The translations under genes and the position numbers were made by a program. From an uncultured Rothia sp. (lineage in GTDB: Bacteria > Actinomycetota > Actinomycetes > Actinomycetales > Micrococcaceae), in the NCBI RefSeq assembly GCF_916715725.1, contig NZ_CAKAPD010000001.1, positions 1-64,000 on the forward strand: a stretch of 64,000 bases of DNA, in the 5' to 3' direction. This document shows positions 8,791 to 17,579 of this stretch, piece after piece (the first letter of the stretch is position 1; each line of letters begins with the position of its first letter). The notes under the pieces were generated by a model. That model saw only the letters and a list, made by a program, of their open reading frames with translations. It ran no database searches and was not told the DNA's origin.

Positions 8791-10554
8791 ATGATGGCAG
8801 AGCAGCCTACCGCGCCCGCGTGCGCACCCACCACCCCCACCAACCCTGTACCCGGCGCGAGCGCCTCCGGAACCTCCCGGGCACCCCAGACAGCTCAGGT
8901 ACCTCAGGCAGCTCGGGTGCCGAGGGTTCTCTCCATTGCGGGAACTGACCCCTCCGGCGGTGCAGGTATTCAGGCGGACCTCAAGTCCATTGCCGCATCC
9001 GGCGGTTACGGCATGTGCGTGACCACCTCATTGGTCGCCCAAAACACGTGCGGGGTTCGTGAAGTATTCACCCCGCCCCTGGAATTTTTGACCGCGCAGC
9101 TTGCCGCCGTTTTTGATGATGTCACGGTTGACGCCGTGAAAATCGGCATGCTCGGCGACGCAGACACGATCCGTACCGTCCGCACCTGGCTGAGCGAGCA
9201 CCCCGTGCCCGTGGTTGTGCTCGACCCGGTCATGATTGCTTCTAGCGGTGACCGCCTGTTGCAGGCGGAAGCGGAGCAGGCGCTGCGCGACCTCGTGCCG
9301 CTCGTGAATGTGATCACCCCGAACATTCCGGAGCTCGCCGTGCTCTGCCAGAAGGAGCCCGCCCAGACTTTCGATGAGGCGCACGAGCAGGCGGCGAACC
9401 TTGCGGCGGCGACCGGAACTACCGTGATTGTGAAGGGCGGCCACCTGTGCGGTCAGGACGCCGGTAACACCGCGGTCTTCCCGGACGGCACCTGCGCGCA
9501 CGTGCGCACCCCGCGCCTGGACAGCCGTAATACGCACGGCACCGGATGCTCCCTGTCCTCCTCGCTGGCAACCCGCCTGGGCGTGGAGCTGCTGCAGCAC
9601 ACCGAAGCTGCAGAACACACCGCAGAGCAGAGCGTTCTGACCAGCGAAGACACCCACCGCGCCCTGCAGTGGAGCACCCGCTGGCTCCACGAATCCATTG
9701 CCGCAGGTGCCGGTCTGCAGGTCGGCTCCGGTGAAGGCCACGGTCCGGTGGACCACGCCGCCCGTGCCCGCCGCCTGGAGGCTGCCGCCTCCGCGTACCC
9801 GTGGCATCACCTGCTCACCACCACCGACTCTGAGGGCAATACTCTGGACGGCACCAGCCCGGAGCGTCTGCTGCCGGTCAGCCCCGTGCCCGCCGGTGAA
9901 GCCGTCGTAAAGCCCGCCGGTCCCTGGACCGCCGCCCTCTGGGCGGCCAGTGGCGAAACCTGGCACCAGATTCTGGACCTGCCCTTCGTGCGTGCCCTCG
10001 GTGACGGCACCCTCGACGAGGACCTGTTCGCCTTCTACCTGGACCAGGACGCCCTCTACCTGCGTGATTATTCGCGTGCGCTCGCGACTCTCTCGGCGCG
10101 TGCTGATACCGCTGAGGCGCAGGTGCACTGGGCCGCCGGTGCGCATGAGGCGATTGCCGCCGAATCGCAGCTGCACGAGGGCTGGCTGGCGAACCGTGCG
10201 CGTCTGGGTGGACCCTCGCCGATTACGATGGGATACACGAATTTCCTGCGTGCCTCCGCCGCCGGTGATGATTACGTGGTCGGTGCCGCGGCAATCCTGC
10301 CCTGCTATTGGCTGTATGAAGAAGTCGGTGCCGTGCTCTCCTCGCAGAATCACGCGGACCACCCGTACGCGGAGTGGTTGAGCCTGTACGGTGGCGAGGA
10401 GTTCGCCGCGGATGTGGCGCGTAGCCTCGCGGAGGTGGAGCGTGCGTTTGAGGCGGCTTCACCGGCTCAGCGTGTGCATGCGGCGCGGGCGTACCTGTCA
10501 GCGTGCGTGTATGAGCGTGAGTTCTTTGATCAGGCGCACCGAGCATTGCGTTAG
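8791..10554 (+). CDS. thiD: ThiD-TenA fusion: HMP/HMP-P kinase plus aminopyrimidine aminohydrolase
   Basis: Bifunctional thiamine biosynthesis/salvage protein of 587 residues. Residues 1-45 are an Ala/Pro/Thr-rich tail. About 46-300 is ThiD, which phosphorylates hydroxymethylpyrimidine twice; SIAGTDPSGGAGIQAD, VLDPVMIASSG and the anion-hole NTHGTGCSLSSS are visible. About 360-587 is TenA, which regenerates hydroxymethylpyrimidine from degraded thiamine. It keeps LPCYWLYEEVG with the catalytic-type Cys and a C-terminal VYEREFFD carrying the expected Glu. The fusion joins the enzyme making HMP to the kinase using it. Expression should be repressed by TPP through the riboswitch directly upstream. 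ATG at 8791 or 8794 are both possible starts. Confidence 0.93.
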   Translation: MMAEQPTAPACAPTTPTNPVPGASASGTSRAPQTAQVPQAARVPRVLSIAGTDPSGGAGIQADLKSIAASGGYGMCVTTSLVAQNTCGVREVFTPPLEFLTAQLAAVFDDVTVDAVKIGMLGDADTIRTVRTWLSEHPVPVVVLDPVMIASSGDRLLQAEAEQALRDLVPLVNVITPNIPELAVLCQKEPAQTFDEAHEQAANLAAATGTTVIVKGGHLCGQDAGNTAVFPDGTCAHVRTPRLDSRNTHGTGCSLSSSLATRLGVELLQHTEAAEHTAEQSVLTSEDTHRALQWSTRWLHESIAAGAGLQVGSGEGHGPVDHAARARRLEAAASAYPWHHLLTTTDSEGNTLDGTSPERLLPVSPVPAGEAVVKPAGPWTAALWAASGETWHQILDLPFVRALGDGTLDEDLFAFYLDQDALYLRDYSRALATLSARADTAEAQVHWAAGAHEAIAAESQLHEGWLANRARLGGPSPITMGYTNFLRASAAGDDYVVGAAAILPCYWLYEEVGAVLSSQNHADHPYAEWLSLYGGEEFAADVARSLAEVERAFEAASPAQRVHAARAYLSACVYEREFFDQAHRALR

Positions 10555-10650
10555 TTTGCCGGGCGCTGCGCTAGATGATAGGCGCCGATTTTTGGGCTGA
10601 ATACCGCCCCGGCATGGCGTGAGATGGGTGATTGATGCTTCACTCAAGCT

Positions 10651-10840
10651 ACCGCAGGTTCGGGAGCCTTGCCGGTTATGCTTAAGGCGTCGGTGAAAAC
10701 CGTTAGCGGCAGGATTCCGGCCCTCACCCAACTGGCTGATGTACCTGCCGCGCCCGCACCTCTACGGCGTGTAACCGACCAGTTTGGCCCGTCGCAACCA
10801 CCTCATCCAACCCCCGCGGCGGGCCAAACGCCTTCCTTCT
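10651..10840 (+). other. Candidate structured RNA, faintly cobalamin-riboswitch-like, no ORF
   Basis: The 466-bp gap between thiD-tenA and the YoaK gene has no convincing ORF but shows nested pairing. GCAGGT (10654-10659) can pair with ACCTGC (10743-10748), GCCGG (10671-10675) with CCGGC (10717-10721), and CGGT-GAAA-ACCG at 10691-10702 is a GNRA-capped hairpin. A 13-bp stem (10783-10795 with 10816-10828) follows and precedes a pyrimidine-rich stretch, like an expression platform. GCTTAAGGCGTCGGTGAAAA, CCAACTGG and GTACCTGCC resemble parts of cobalamin riboswitches, but the core is too short and the B12 box is imperfect. It may be an unrelated RNA or simply the thiD-tenA trailer. Confidence 0.3.
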
Positions 10841-10864
10841 CGCTTTCGCGAAGAATGTTCGGCA

Positions 10865-10910
10865 TAGAAATATCCCGTGCAGATACTCTCATCTGCACGG
10901 GATATTTCTA
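10865..10910. terminator. 20-bp perfect hairpin between convergent genes
   Basis: Perfect inverted repeat with arms 10865-10884 and 10891-10910 and a 6-nt loop. It separates the plus-strand thiD-tenA region from the convergent minus-strand YoaK gene. The stem ends in ATTTCTA on both strands, so it could act as a bidirectional terminator, although no long U tract follows. Confidence 0.6.
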
Positions 10911-11020
10911 TATGTCTAACCATTGCGAATCAGCCACCGCGGCTAGTGCATCAGGGAAGGGGAGCTGGTCTAGCTTTGAGTTGCCGGGTTTAGTTCTGAC
11001 CTGCAGAACCTAGTTCTGAT

Positions 11021-11884
11021 TTATTGAGCTGAGCCCTGAGCCGCCGCTTCGTTATCCGCATCTTCATTTTTCTCGGCCCGGAACCCCACCCAGAACGCTC
11101 CAGCTGCCAAACACCCGACAAACCACAGAGAGATACTACCTACCAGCTGATCTAGGAGAGCCATCACAAGCACACCGGCGACAAATCCCCAGACCACCAG
11201 GGAGTAATCTAAAGCCTTCATCAGAGCACGTCTGCGGCGTCCCTCGTCCTCAGCTAGGACGGGGGAGGGGTCGGTATCCGCTGACGGGTGACGAACCTTA
11301 ACACGCTTCCCAGCAGCACGCTCCCTCCGGGCGCTGCATGTATTAGCTGCAGCACGGGTATAGAGGGCACCGGCCTCGTACCATGCGCTTAGCATTTTGC
11401 GCCAATTTCCGCTGGTCATAAACAGGGAAAACGGGTTCTCACCAATACGCGTATCTGCAAGTGCATGAATGAGCAGGCCAATAGTGAACGCTAACGCCCC
11501 CACCTGAACCCCGTGCTCGCTCACCCGGTGAATCAGAGGAGTCACAAAACAGACGAGGAGGAAGGGCACTAGAGTAAAAATACGCCAGTGTTTCAGATGT
11601 GCCCTCTGCCCCAAAAGATCATGCAGAAGATGACCGCCCAGGTACCCCAGGCTAAAGAAAATCACTGAGAGCCAACGCAGGTGAATAGCGTGCTGCGAAC
11701 TGTGACTCATATCAGCAATGAGAAGGATAAAATTACCGGTCTGCGTGGCAACCAAAGCTTTGTAATGAATATGAGAGAAAACATCTACCGCTCCACCCAG
11801 GGATGCTAAGAGAAGCGCCATAATCCGCCCGTAGCGGCGCGGAGTTGGAATCCTGGAAAGAAAAAGTGCAAAGCGGGCAGTCAT
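11021..11884 (-). CDS. YoaK family (DUF1275) membrane protein
   Basis: Predicted polytopic inner-membrane protein of 287 residues. Five to six hydrophobic segments are visible, and an early GAVDVFS...TGNF pattern is characteristic of the YoaK/DUF1275 family. A hydrophilic, Arg-rich loop of about 50 residues separates the last two hydrophobic segments. The function of the family is not established. I chose ATG at 11884 because AAGGA lies 5 nt upstream. The longer frame starting at 11935 would begin inside the terminator hairpin of the upstream slipin gene and is unlikely. Confidence 0.75.
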   Translation of the reverse strand: MTARFALFLSRIPTPRRYGRIMALLLASLGGAVDVFSHIHYKALVATQTGNFILLIADMSHSSQHAIHLRWLSVIFFSLGYLGGHLLHDLLGQRAHLKHWRIFTLVPFLLVCFVTPLIHRVSEHGVQVGALAFTIGLLIHALADTRIGENPFSLFMTSGNWRKMLSAWYEAGALYTRAAANTCSARRERAAGKRVKVRHPSADTDPSPVLAEDEGRRRRALMKALDYSLVVWGFVAGVLVMALLDQLVGSISLWFVGCLAAGAFWVGFRAEKNEDADNEAAAQGSAQ

Positions 11885-11918
11885 CGTGGTCCTTGGTGGT
11901 GAAAAAAGATCCGGGTAT

Positions 11919-11957
11919 GCAAAAACCTCGAGCACCTATGGTACTCGAGGTTTTTGC
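11919..11957 (-). terminator. Intrinsic terminator after the slipin gene
   Basis: Perfect 14-bp inverted repeat, arms 11919-11932 and 11944-11957, with five T residues at the base of the 3' arm in either orientation. It lies 42 bp beyond the slipin stop codon and just upstream of the YoaK start. Confidence 0.75.
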
Positions 11958-11998
11958 GATAGGCACGTAGGTGCCTCAGAAGATGCAAGGTCTACAGT

Positions 11999-12772
11999 CT
12001 ACTTGCTCTCACCCTTGAGCGCACCCACGAGCGGACCAATCACGTCCATGGGCAGCGGGAAGACCACGGTCGAGTTCTGGTCGGCACCCAGCTCCAGCAG
12101 GGTCTGCAGGTAACGCAGCTGCAGGGAGGCGGGGGACTGGCTCAGAATGTCGGACGCTTCCTTCAGCTCGCTGGAGGCCTCCAGCTCACCGCGTGCCGAA
12201 ATGATCTTTGCGCGGCGCTCACGCTCAGCCTCAGCCTCGCGAGCCATGGCGCGCTGCATAGCCTCGGGAATCTCAACGTCCTTAATTTCGACGAGCTCCA
12301 CCTGAATACCCCACGGCTCGGTGCGCGAACCGATGATGGAACGCAGGTCCTCGTTCAGGTCCTCGCGGTGTGCAAGCAGGGTGTCCAGGTCAACGCGACC
12401 GAGCAGGGAACGCAGGGTGGTCTGCGCAATCTGGCTGGTGGCGATCGGGTAGTTTTCAACCTCAAGCACGGCGTTCTTGGCGTTGGTCACGCGGAAGAGG
12501 ACCACTGCGTTCACGCGGGCGGGAACGTTGTCCTTGGTGATGACTTCCTGCGGGGGAATGGTCAGGGTGATAACACGCATATCAACGCGCTGCAGGGAAT
12601 CAACGAGAGGGAAGACGACGTTCAGGCCGGGCTTCAGCTCCGAACGCAGGTGACCGAAGCGGAAGGAGATGCCACGCTCGTATTCGGGGATGACGCGGAA
12701 CATACGAATCAGAATAAAAAGAACAATGACGGCAACTGGGATGAGGATAGTTGCCAAAGTGACGGGATCCAT
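11999..12772 (-). CDS. Slipin/stomatin-like SPFH (band 7) membrane protein
   Basis: A 257-residue protein with one N-terminal membrane segment (about residues 4-24) followed by a prohibitin-homology domain. Family features include IPEYERGISFRFG, the GLNVVFPLVD stretch, and PPQEVITKDNVPARVNAVV. The C-terminal half contains the Ala/Glu/Arg-rich helix AMAREAEAERERRAKI that mediates oligomerisation in SPFH proteins. The role is presumed membrane scaffolding or control of membrane proteases. No NfeD-type partner is adjacent; it is preceded by a 285-bp gap and followed by a terminator, so it is probably monocistronic. Confidence 0.9.
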   Translation of the reverse strand: MDPVTLATILIPVAVIVLFILIRMFRVIPEYERGISFRFGHLRSELKPGLNVVFPLVDSLQRVDMRVITLTIPPQEVITKDNVPARVNAVVLFRVTNAKNAVLEVENYPIATSQIAQTTLRSLLGRVDLDTLLAHREDLNEDLRSIIGSRTEPWGIQVELVEIKDVEIPEAMQRAMAREAEAERERRAKIISARGELEASSELKEASDILSQSPASLQLRYLQTLLELGADQNSTVVFPLPMDVIGPLVGALKGESK

Positions 12773-12907
12773 GGTTTTCCTTCACAAGTATTGGGGGAGG
12801 ACGGTATGTGTGCCCACCTGCCCGCGCCTCGTACGGTGCAGGTAGTTAGGGGTGTGTAGTAGGGGGTGCCCGGTACCGGGCTGTGTGTGGGAGTTTAGGG
12901 AGGGGAA

Positions 12908-13045
12908 TTTTCCGTTCCGGTGGCATGCGGTGGTCGGTGCCCCGGCGGTACCCCGCATGGAAAACTCAAAAGAGAAATCCACACGGGGTAGCCGCCGAAG
13001 CTAACAGACGGGACCAGCCAGCCGGTCAGCCGCCGGAACGGAAAA
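12908..13045. repeat. Distant 13-bp inverted repeat in the slipin upstream gap
   Basis: TTTTCCGTTCCGG at 12908-12920 is matched by its perfect complement at 13033-13045, 112 bp apart, in the 285-bp gap between the nor operon end and the slipin start. The enclosed sequence is G/C-rich and could fold further. It may be the terminator region of the nor operon or a slipin leader. Confidence 0.4.
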
Positions 13046-13057
13046 ACCTATGCAGCG

Positions 13058-13888
13058 CTATTTCTTCGCCATTTCCTCCGCGGCCTCAACCTCAGCCAGG
13101 TTCTGCTCCTGCAAGACCTCGTTCGTGGTCTTGTGCAGTCGCTTAACCGAGGTGCCGGTACCGCTCCAGGCGGGGCGGTCCGGGTCGAGGACGGAGGTAC
13201 GAACCGGCAGGGTTGCATCCGCAATCATCTGCTTGCGGGTCTGCTCGGTACGGCGCTTACGCTCATTCGACACGCCACCCCACTTCGCCGCGAAACGGTC
13301 CATCTTCACGTTCACCGATTCGTCAGCGGTGGATGCGTGAATATGCTTCGGATCGTTCTCGAAGTTCGCGGGGGAACGCATGAGCTTCACAGCCAGCGGG
13401 TAGGTCAGCGACAGGCAGACCACCGCGGTGGCACCCTCCACCAGAAGCTCCAGCGGGGAGTGCCAGACGATGGCGGCACCAATCAGGGTGACCACACCCA
13501 GCAGTGACACTGCCACAGCTAGCCCGCGGTGGAAACGACCCGACTCGGAGTAGGGCCATTCGTCCACTTCACGGGTAAGCTCGCGGCCGTTCGCCGAGAC
13601 GGTGCAGCTGTCCTTAATAGGGCAGGTGTTGCACACGCTCGGCTTGGCGCGGTAACGCATCACTCGGTTATCCGAGTCGAAGGCAGTAGCCCACAGCCAC
13701 TGGTCTTCGGGACAGAGCCACGCGTCGCTCTCTTCGTGGTAGGTGAACCCGAAGGTTCGCGCCGCCACCATGCGCTGACTGGTGCGCTTAGCGAGAATAT
13801 CGAAGCCCCAACCCACGGCGACCAGGCCGAGCGCGTACGCGCAGGCCAGCCACACGAGGAAAGAAACTCCAGCAATCTGCTCAGGCAT
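13058..13888 (-). CDS. Membrane protein with Cys cluster, co-transcribed with norB
   Basis: A 276-residue protein I cannot assign to a named family. Hydrophobic segments lie near residues 8-30, 120-145 and 148-170. Between the first two is a soluble loop with C59, C86, C89 and C95 (Cx26CxxCx5C), spaced like a zinc ribbon or small metal site; the RYRAKPSVCNTCPIKDSCT string resembles the zinc ribbon in some DDE transposases, but no transposase core follows. The C-terminal 100 residues are hydrophilic. Its ATG is 2 nt after the norB stop, so it is almost certainly translated with the nitric oxide reductase. A role in reductase assembly or NO sensing is inference. Confidence 0.75.
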   Translation of the reverse strand: MPEQIAGVSFLVWLACAYALGLVAVGWGFDILAKRTSQRMVAARTFGFTYHEESDAWLCPEDQWLWATAFDSDNRVMRYRAKPSVCNTCPIKDSCTVSANGRELTREVDEWPYSESGRFHRGLAVAVSLLGVVTLIGAAIVWHSPLELLVEGATAVVCLSLTYPLAVKLMRSPANFENDPKHIHASTADESVNVKMDRFAAKWGGVSNERKRRTEQTRKQMIADATLPVRTSVLDPDRPAWSGTGTSVKRLHKTTNEVLQEQNLAEVEAAEEMAKK

Positions 13889-13890
13889 GA

Positions 13891-16308
13891 TTAGCCTCGA
13901 CGATCGCTACGGTAGGGGCTGGTCTGCTCGGGCAGCTCCTCGGCAGCCTTCGCGCCGGCGAACTCTGCGATGCGAGCGTCCTCAACCACCTCGTACAGCG
14001 GCGGCTCGGGCAGCTCAAGGACGGTCTCCTTGCCCTTCTTCGAGAAGATGGCCTGGAGAGCCAGCAGAGCCAGCTTAATCAGCGGGATGATGCCGACCAG
14101 GAAGATCACGTCACCGGGCATACGCATCCAACCCATTACGGCGGAAGCACCGTCGTGAATGAACGCGAAGGAACGAGCCTCGTAGTAGCCTTCACCCACG
14201 GACTTGTACAGCTGAGCAATACCCAGCGGCAGCAGCGAGATGAAGGACATCCACAGCAGACCAATGTTCAGAGTCCAGAAGGAGAACTTCAGACCCTTCT
14301 CAGGCCACTTGTCCTCGGGAATCAGGTAGCGCAGACCAAACACCGCGAACGCGATTGCGAGCATACCGTACACACCCATCATGGAGGCGTGTGCGTGGTT
14401 TGCGGTCAGCGCGGTACCAATTTCGAAGTAGGACACGATCGGCAGGTTAATCAGGAAGCCGAACACGCCAGCGCCGAGGAAGTTCCAGAAGCCCACGGCA
14501 ATCAGGAACATGACAGCCCAACGGTGCGGGAAAGGCTTGGTGCGGTTGGAGTACTGGCGAGCACCCAGCTGCATGAAGCCCCACGCCTCAACGGTCAGGA
14601 AGGTCAGCGGAATAACCTCAGCAGCCGAGAAGAACGCACCGAATGCCATCTGCTCGGAGGGGGTACCGACGAAGTAGGTGTGGTGCAGAGTACCGATCAC
14701 ACCACCGACGGAGTAGAGCACGGCGTCCATCATGATGATGGAGATTGCGATGCGCTCGCGAACCACGCCGAGCAGCACGAAGATGTACGCAACCATGACG
14801 GTGGTGAACAGTTCGAGGAAGTCCTCCACCCAGAGGTGAACCACCCAGAATCGCCAGAACTCGGCGACGGTCACGTGAGTACGCTGACCTGCGAGCAGGC
14901 CGACCGCGTAGAACATGGGGATGGCGAGACCGGAGAAGAGGAACAGCCACGGCAGGGAGGTCTTCTTCGAGCCCTTCAGGCGAGCGGAGAGGGTACGCCA
15001 GACGATGACGATCCAGATGAACATACCCGCGGTGAGCAGGATCTGGAAGAATCGCGGCAGGTCCAGGAACTCCCACTGCTGCGAGAAGAAGCCGGTGAGT
15101 TCCTTGGGGATGAGGCCCTTCTGAGAGAACCATTCGTTCAGCAGCGAGCCGAGGACCACGAAGACCACAGCGCCGATGAGAACGTAGGTGAGCAGACCCT
15201 GCTTCTTGGGTTCGCGGCGGGTAATCAGCGGGGCGATGAAGATACCGCCCGCCAGGAACGCGCCTGCGGTCCAGAAGAGGGAGAGCTGAAGGTGCCAGGT
15301 TCGGGATACCGTGTAGGGCAACAGCTGGCCCATATCGATTCCGAAGAAGCCGGTGAGTTCTTCACGGTAGTGCTCGGTGAGTGCACCCACCAGAGCCTGC
15401 AGCAGGAACAGCACCAGGATCGTTGCGAAGAGCAGGCAGGCTGCCTTCTGCGAGGGGGTCAGGCGAACTTCGTCGGGCTGACGGAAGTCGAGGACGGGTG
15501 CCTCTTCCGCGTGCCAGCCGATAGCGCGGGACCAGCGGCCGTAGATGGCGAACATCAGACCGGTACCACCGATGAGGGCAATCAGGGAGAGTGCCGACCA
15601 GACCATGAGGTCTGCGGTGGGCTTGTTGTCCACGTTGGGTTCGGAGGGCCAGTTGTTGGTGTAGGAGTAGGGCTGGTCGGGGCGGTCAGCCGCCGATGCC
15701 CATGCGGTCCAGCCGAAGAATGCGACGAGGTCGTGCAGTTCTTCGTCGTTCTTAATGGCGTCGGGGAACAGGCCCTGCGAGGTGTCACCCTTCATCAGGG
15801 TGTCGCGGTAGTGCTTGAGCATGAGCTGGTAGCCCTTGGTTTCACCAGCGGACCAGGTGATGGTCTTGGTGTGCTCGTCGTACTTGTTCTCCTTGCGCCA
15901 CTCGTTCTTGACGAGTTCGCGGGGGTCCTGCTTGCCCTGCTCACGGTACTCCTTGACGGCGGCATCGGTGGTCAGGCGCAGGTATTCTGCAGTGTAGTCG
16001 GGGCCGAGGTAGGCGCCGTGGCCGAGCACGGATCCGTACTGCTGCAGGCCGCGTCCCTGGAACAGTTCCTGACCGTGCAGAATTTGTTCTTGGGTCGCGA
16101 TGACTTTGCCGTCATTGCCGACAATTTTGTCGGGGAGCGGCATGGAGAGTGCGTAGGTGCGCATTGCAAGGACTGCCATGATGGTGAAGCCCAGGAGCAT
16201 CACAAACGCAACAGCCTGTACCCAGCCTTTTCCGGCATAGGCACCGACCGTGTCTGAGCGGCGGGCAATCTTTGCTGCCTGCGCACGCGAGACGGGTTTT
16301 GTAGCCAT
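13891..16308 (-). CDS. norB: Quinol-dependent nitric oxide reductase (qNor)
   Basis: Single-subunit quinol-type reductase of 805 residues that reduces NO to N2O at the membrane. The N-terminal part has one membrane helix and a large extracytoplasmic domain (about 60-260) equivalent to a fused NorC-like region. The C-terminal part has the 12-helix heme-copper-oxidase-like core: HLQLSLFW, VVHLWVEDFLE, TLHHTYFVG and NHAHASMMGVYGM provide the His and Glu residues expected for heme b, heme b3 and FeB. I chose ATG at 16308 (MATKPVSR), preceded by GGAG. The longer frame to 16488 would run into a palindromic operator. In pathogens and commensals qNor mainly detoxifies NO. The Cys-cluster membrane gene follows in the same operon. 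Confidence 0.93.
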   Translation of the reverse strand: MATKPVSRAQAAKIARRSDTVGAYAGKGWVQAVAFVMLLGFTIMAVLAMRTYALSMPLPDKIVGNDGKVIATQEQILHGQELFQGRGLQQYGSVLGHGAYLGPDYTAEYLRLTTDAAVKEYREQGKQDPRELVKNEWRKENKYDEHTKTITWSAGETKGYQLMLKHYRDTLMKGDTSQGLFPDAIKNDEELHDLVAFFGWTAWASAADRPDQPYSYTNNWPSEPNVDNKPTADLMVWSALSLIALIGGTGLMFAIYGRWSRAIGWHAEEAPVLDFRQPDEVRLTPSQKAACLLFATILVLFLLQALVGALTEHYREELTGFFGIDMGQLLPYTVSRTWHLQLSLFWTAGAFLAGGIFIAPLITRREPKKQGLLTYVLIGAVVFVVLGSLLNEWFSQKGLIPKELTGFFSQQWEFLDLPRFFQILLTAGMFIWIVIVWRTLSARLKGSKKTSLPWLFLFSGLAIPMFYAVGLLAGQRTHVTVAEFWRFWVVHLWVEDFLELFTTVMVAYIFVLLGVVRERIAISIIMMDAVLYSVGGVIGTLHHTYFVGTPSEQMAFGAFFSAAEVIPLTFLTVEAWGFMQLGARQYSNRTKPFPHRWAVMFLIAVGFWNFLGAGVFGFLINLPIVSYFEIGTALTANHAHASMMGVYGMLAIAFAVFGLRYLIPEDKWPEKGLKFSFWTLNIGLLWMSFISLLPLGIAQLYKSVGEGYYEARSFAFIHDGASAVMGWMRMPGDVIFLVGIIPLIKLALLALQAIFSKKGKETVLELPEPPLYEVVEDARIAEFAGAKAAEELPEQTSPYRSDRRG

Positions 16309-16481
16309 AGTGTATGTCTCCAGTGTGCGTGGAATTTGTATGTGGAGTGGCTCCGACGCACATCCGCTGGAGGGGCGGCTCACTATGTTCGGGGTGAATC
16401 GTCCTTGAGGGAGGTGCGACAGCCCACCCTGCCTTTTATTCTTGCATATTAAATACGCATTTACGAAACTTTGCTGACGTA

Positions 16482-16498
16482 GCGTCACAATGTGACGC
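16482..16498. promoter_or_regulatory. Perfect palindrome upstream of norB, candidate operator
   Basis: GCGTCACA-A-TGTGACGC is a perfect 17-bp palindrome about 174 bp upstream of the norB start. Reading on the minus strand, an AT-rich TATTTAATAT box lies about 25 bp downstream, so the palindrome would cover the -35 region. The sequence does not match the usual FNR/NnrR half-sites (TTGAT/ATCAA). An NO-responsive repressor or activator site is the natural guess. Confidence 0.5.
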
Positions 16499-16898
16499 GG
16501 CTATTTTGCCGGAATATTTGCAATCACAAGGCGAGAAACCTGAAATATTACGTTGAGGTTGAATCCTTAGCTTCCGCACTGACTCCCTGCGCTTCCTCAC
16601 CGCCTGTAACGGAGGGGGAGGCGAAGGTTTCGGTGTTCCAGGGTATTCCAGGGTGTTCCGGCGCGGAAGGGATGCAGGCAGGCGCATCCCAGCATGTGGA
16701 AGGGGAGCGCGGCATCCCTCACGTTCCTACACCCGGGTGTGGAATAATAAAACCCGGTACTACTAAACACAGTACAAATTTTTTCAGTACAGATTCTGTG
16801 CACCCGCACGGCGCACCATCTGAAGGGGTCGCTCACCCCGCATCCACGGCGGACCGCCGCCACAGCCCGCAATCTATCGGCACCTCAGGAGAGTTCAC
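16499..16898. other. Intergenic region between the divergent norB and plsC genes
   Basis: About 400 bp with no supported gene. It holds three imperfect copies of a TGTTCCAGGG-like unit near 16633-16660 and a CACCCGGGTG palindrome near 16730-16740. An AT-rich stretch (16741-16800) could contain the plsC promoter. Nothing more can be supported. Confidence 0.4.
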
Positions 16899-17579
16899 GT
16901 GCTTCTCTACAAAACCACCCAGAAAGCAGTCACCGGAATCCTACGCACCGTCTTCCGCGCCCGCGTGACAGGACTCGAAAACTTTCCCGCCACCGGTCCG
17001 GTGATTGTCGCCTCCAACCACCTGTCCTTCCTGGACTCCATCATTATTTCCGCCATGATGCCGCGCCGCGTGGCGTTCCTCGCCAAGGCTGAGTACGTGA
17101 ACACCCCCGGCCCGCGCGGCAAGATGATGAAGGCATTCTTCGAAGCCGTGGACATCATTCCCGTGAACCGCTCCGACCGTTCCGAATCGCTCAAGGCACT
17201 CGACATTGCCCTGGAGAAGCTGCAGGAGGGTAAGGTCTTCGGCATTTACCCCGAGGGCACCCGCTCCCGCGACGGCTACCTGTACCGCGGCAAGATTGGT
17301 GTGGCGTGGCTGGCGCACATGACCGGCGCGCCCGTGGTTCCGGTCGGTCTGATCGGTACCGACCGCCTGCAGAAGCCCGGTTCGAATATGATTTACCCGC
17401 GCCGCTTCACGATCCGTGTGGGTAAGCCGCTCTACTTTGAGAAGACCGGCGAGAAGATGACCGGCAAGCAGCGCCGCGTCACCACCGACGCGATCATGGA
17501 CGAGATTGCTCAGCTGTCCGGTCAGGCACGAAAGCACGAATACAACGTTTCGCCCTCAGCCGCACGTGACGCAGGCTAG
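16899..17579 (+). CDS. plsC: 1-acyl-sn-glycerol-3-phosphate acyltransferase
   Basis: A 226-residue lysophosphatidic acid acyltransferase that adds the second acyl chain in phosphatidic acid synthesis. The catalytic NHxxxxD motif appears as NHLSFLD (His41, Asp46). The substrate-binding YPEGTRSRDG lies near residue 117, and APVVPVGLIGTDR follows. The GTG start at 16899 has AGGAGA 6 nt upstream. The C-terminus is short and hydrophilic. uvrC follows after 187 bp and is probably a separate unit. Confidence 0.92.
   Translation: MLLYKTTQKAVTGILRTVFRARVTGLENFPATGPVIVASNHLSFLDSIIISAMMPRRVAFLAKAEYVNTPGPRGKMMKAFFEAVDIIPVNRSDRSESLKALDIALEKLQEGKVFGIYPEGTRSRDGYLYRGKIGVAWLAHMTGAPVVPVGLIGTDRLQKPGSNMIYPRRFTIRVGKPLYFEKTGEKMTGKQRRVTTDAIMDEIAQLSGQARKHEYNVSPSAARDAG

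Noticed and set aside
13058..13888. Transposase remnant suggested by a CxxCx5C string like that in DDE transposases
   Set aside because: There is no DDE core or terminal repeat; the protein has membrane segments and is coupled to norB.
14155..16257. A 700-codon plus-strand frame opposite norB
   Set aside because: Antisense shadow rich in Glu/Gly/Gln/His; norB on the other strand has all catalytic motifs.
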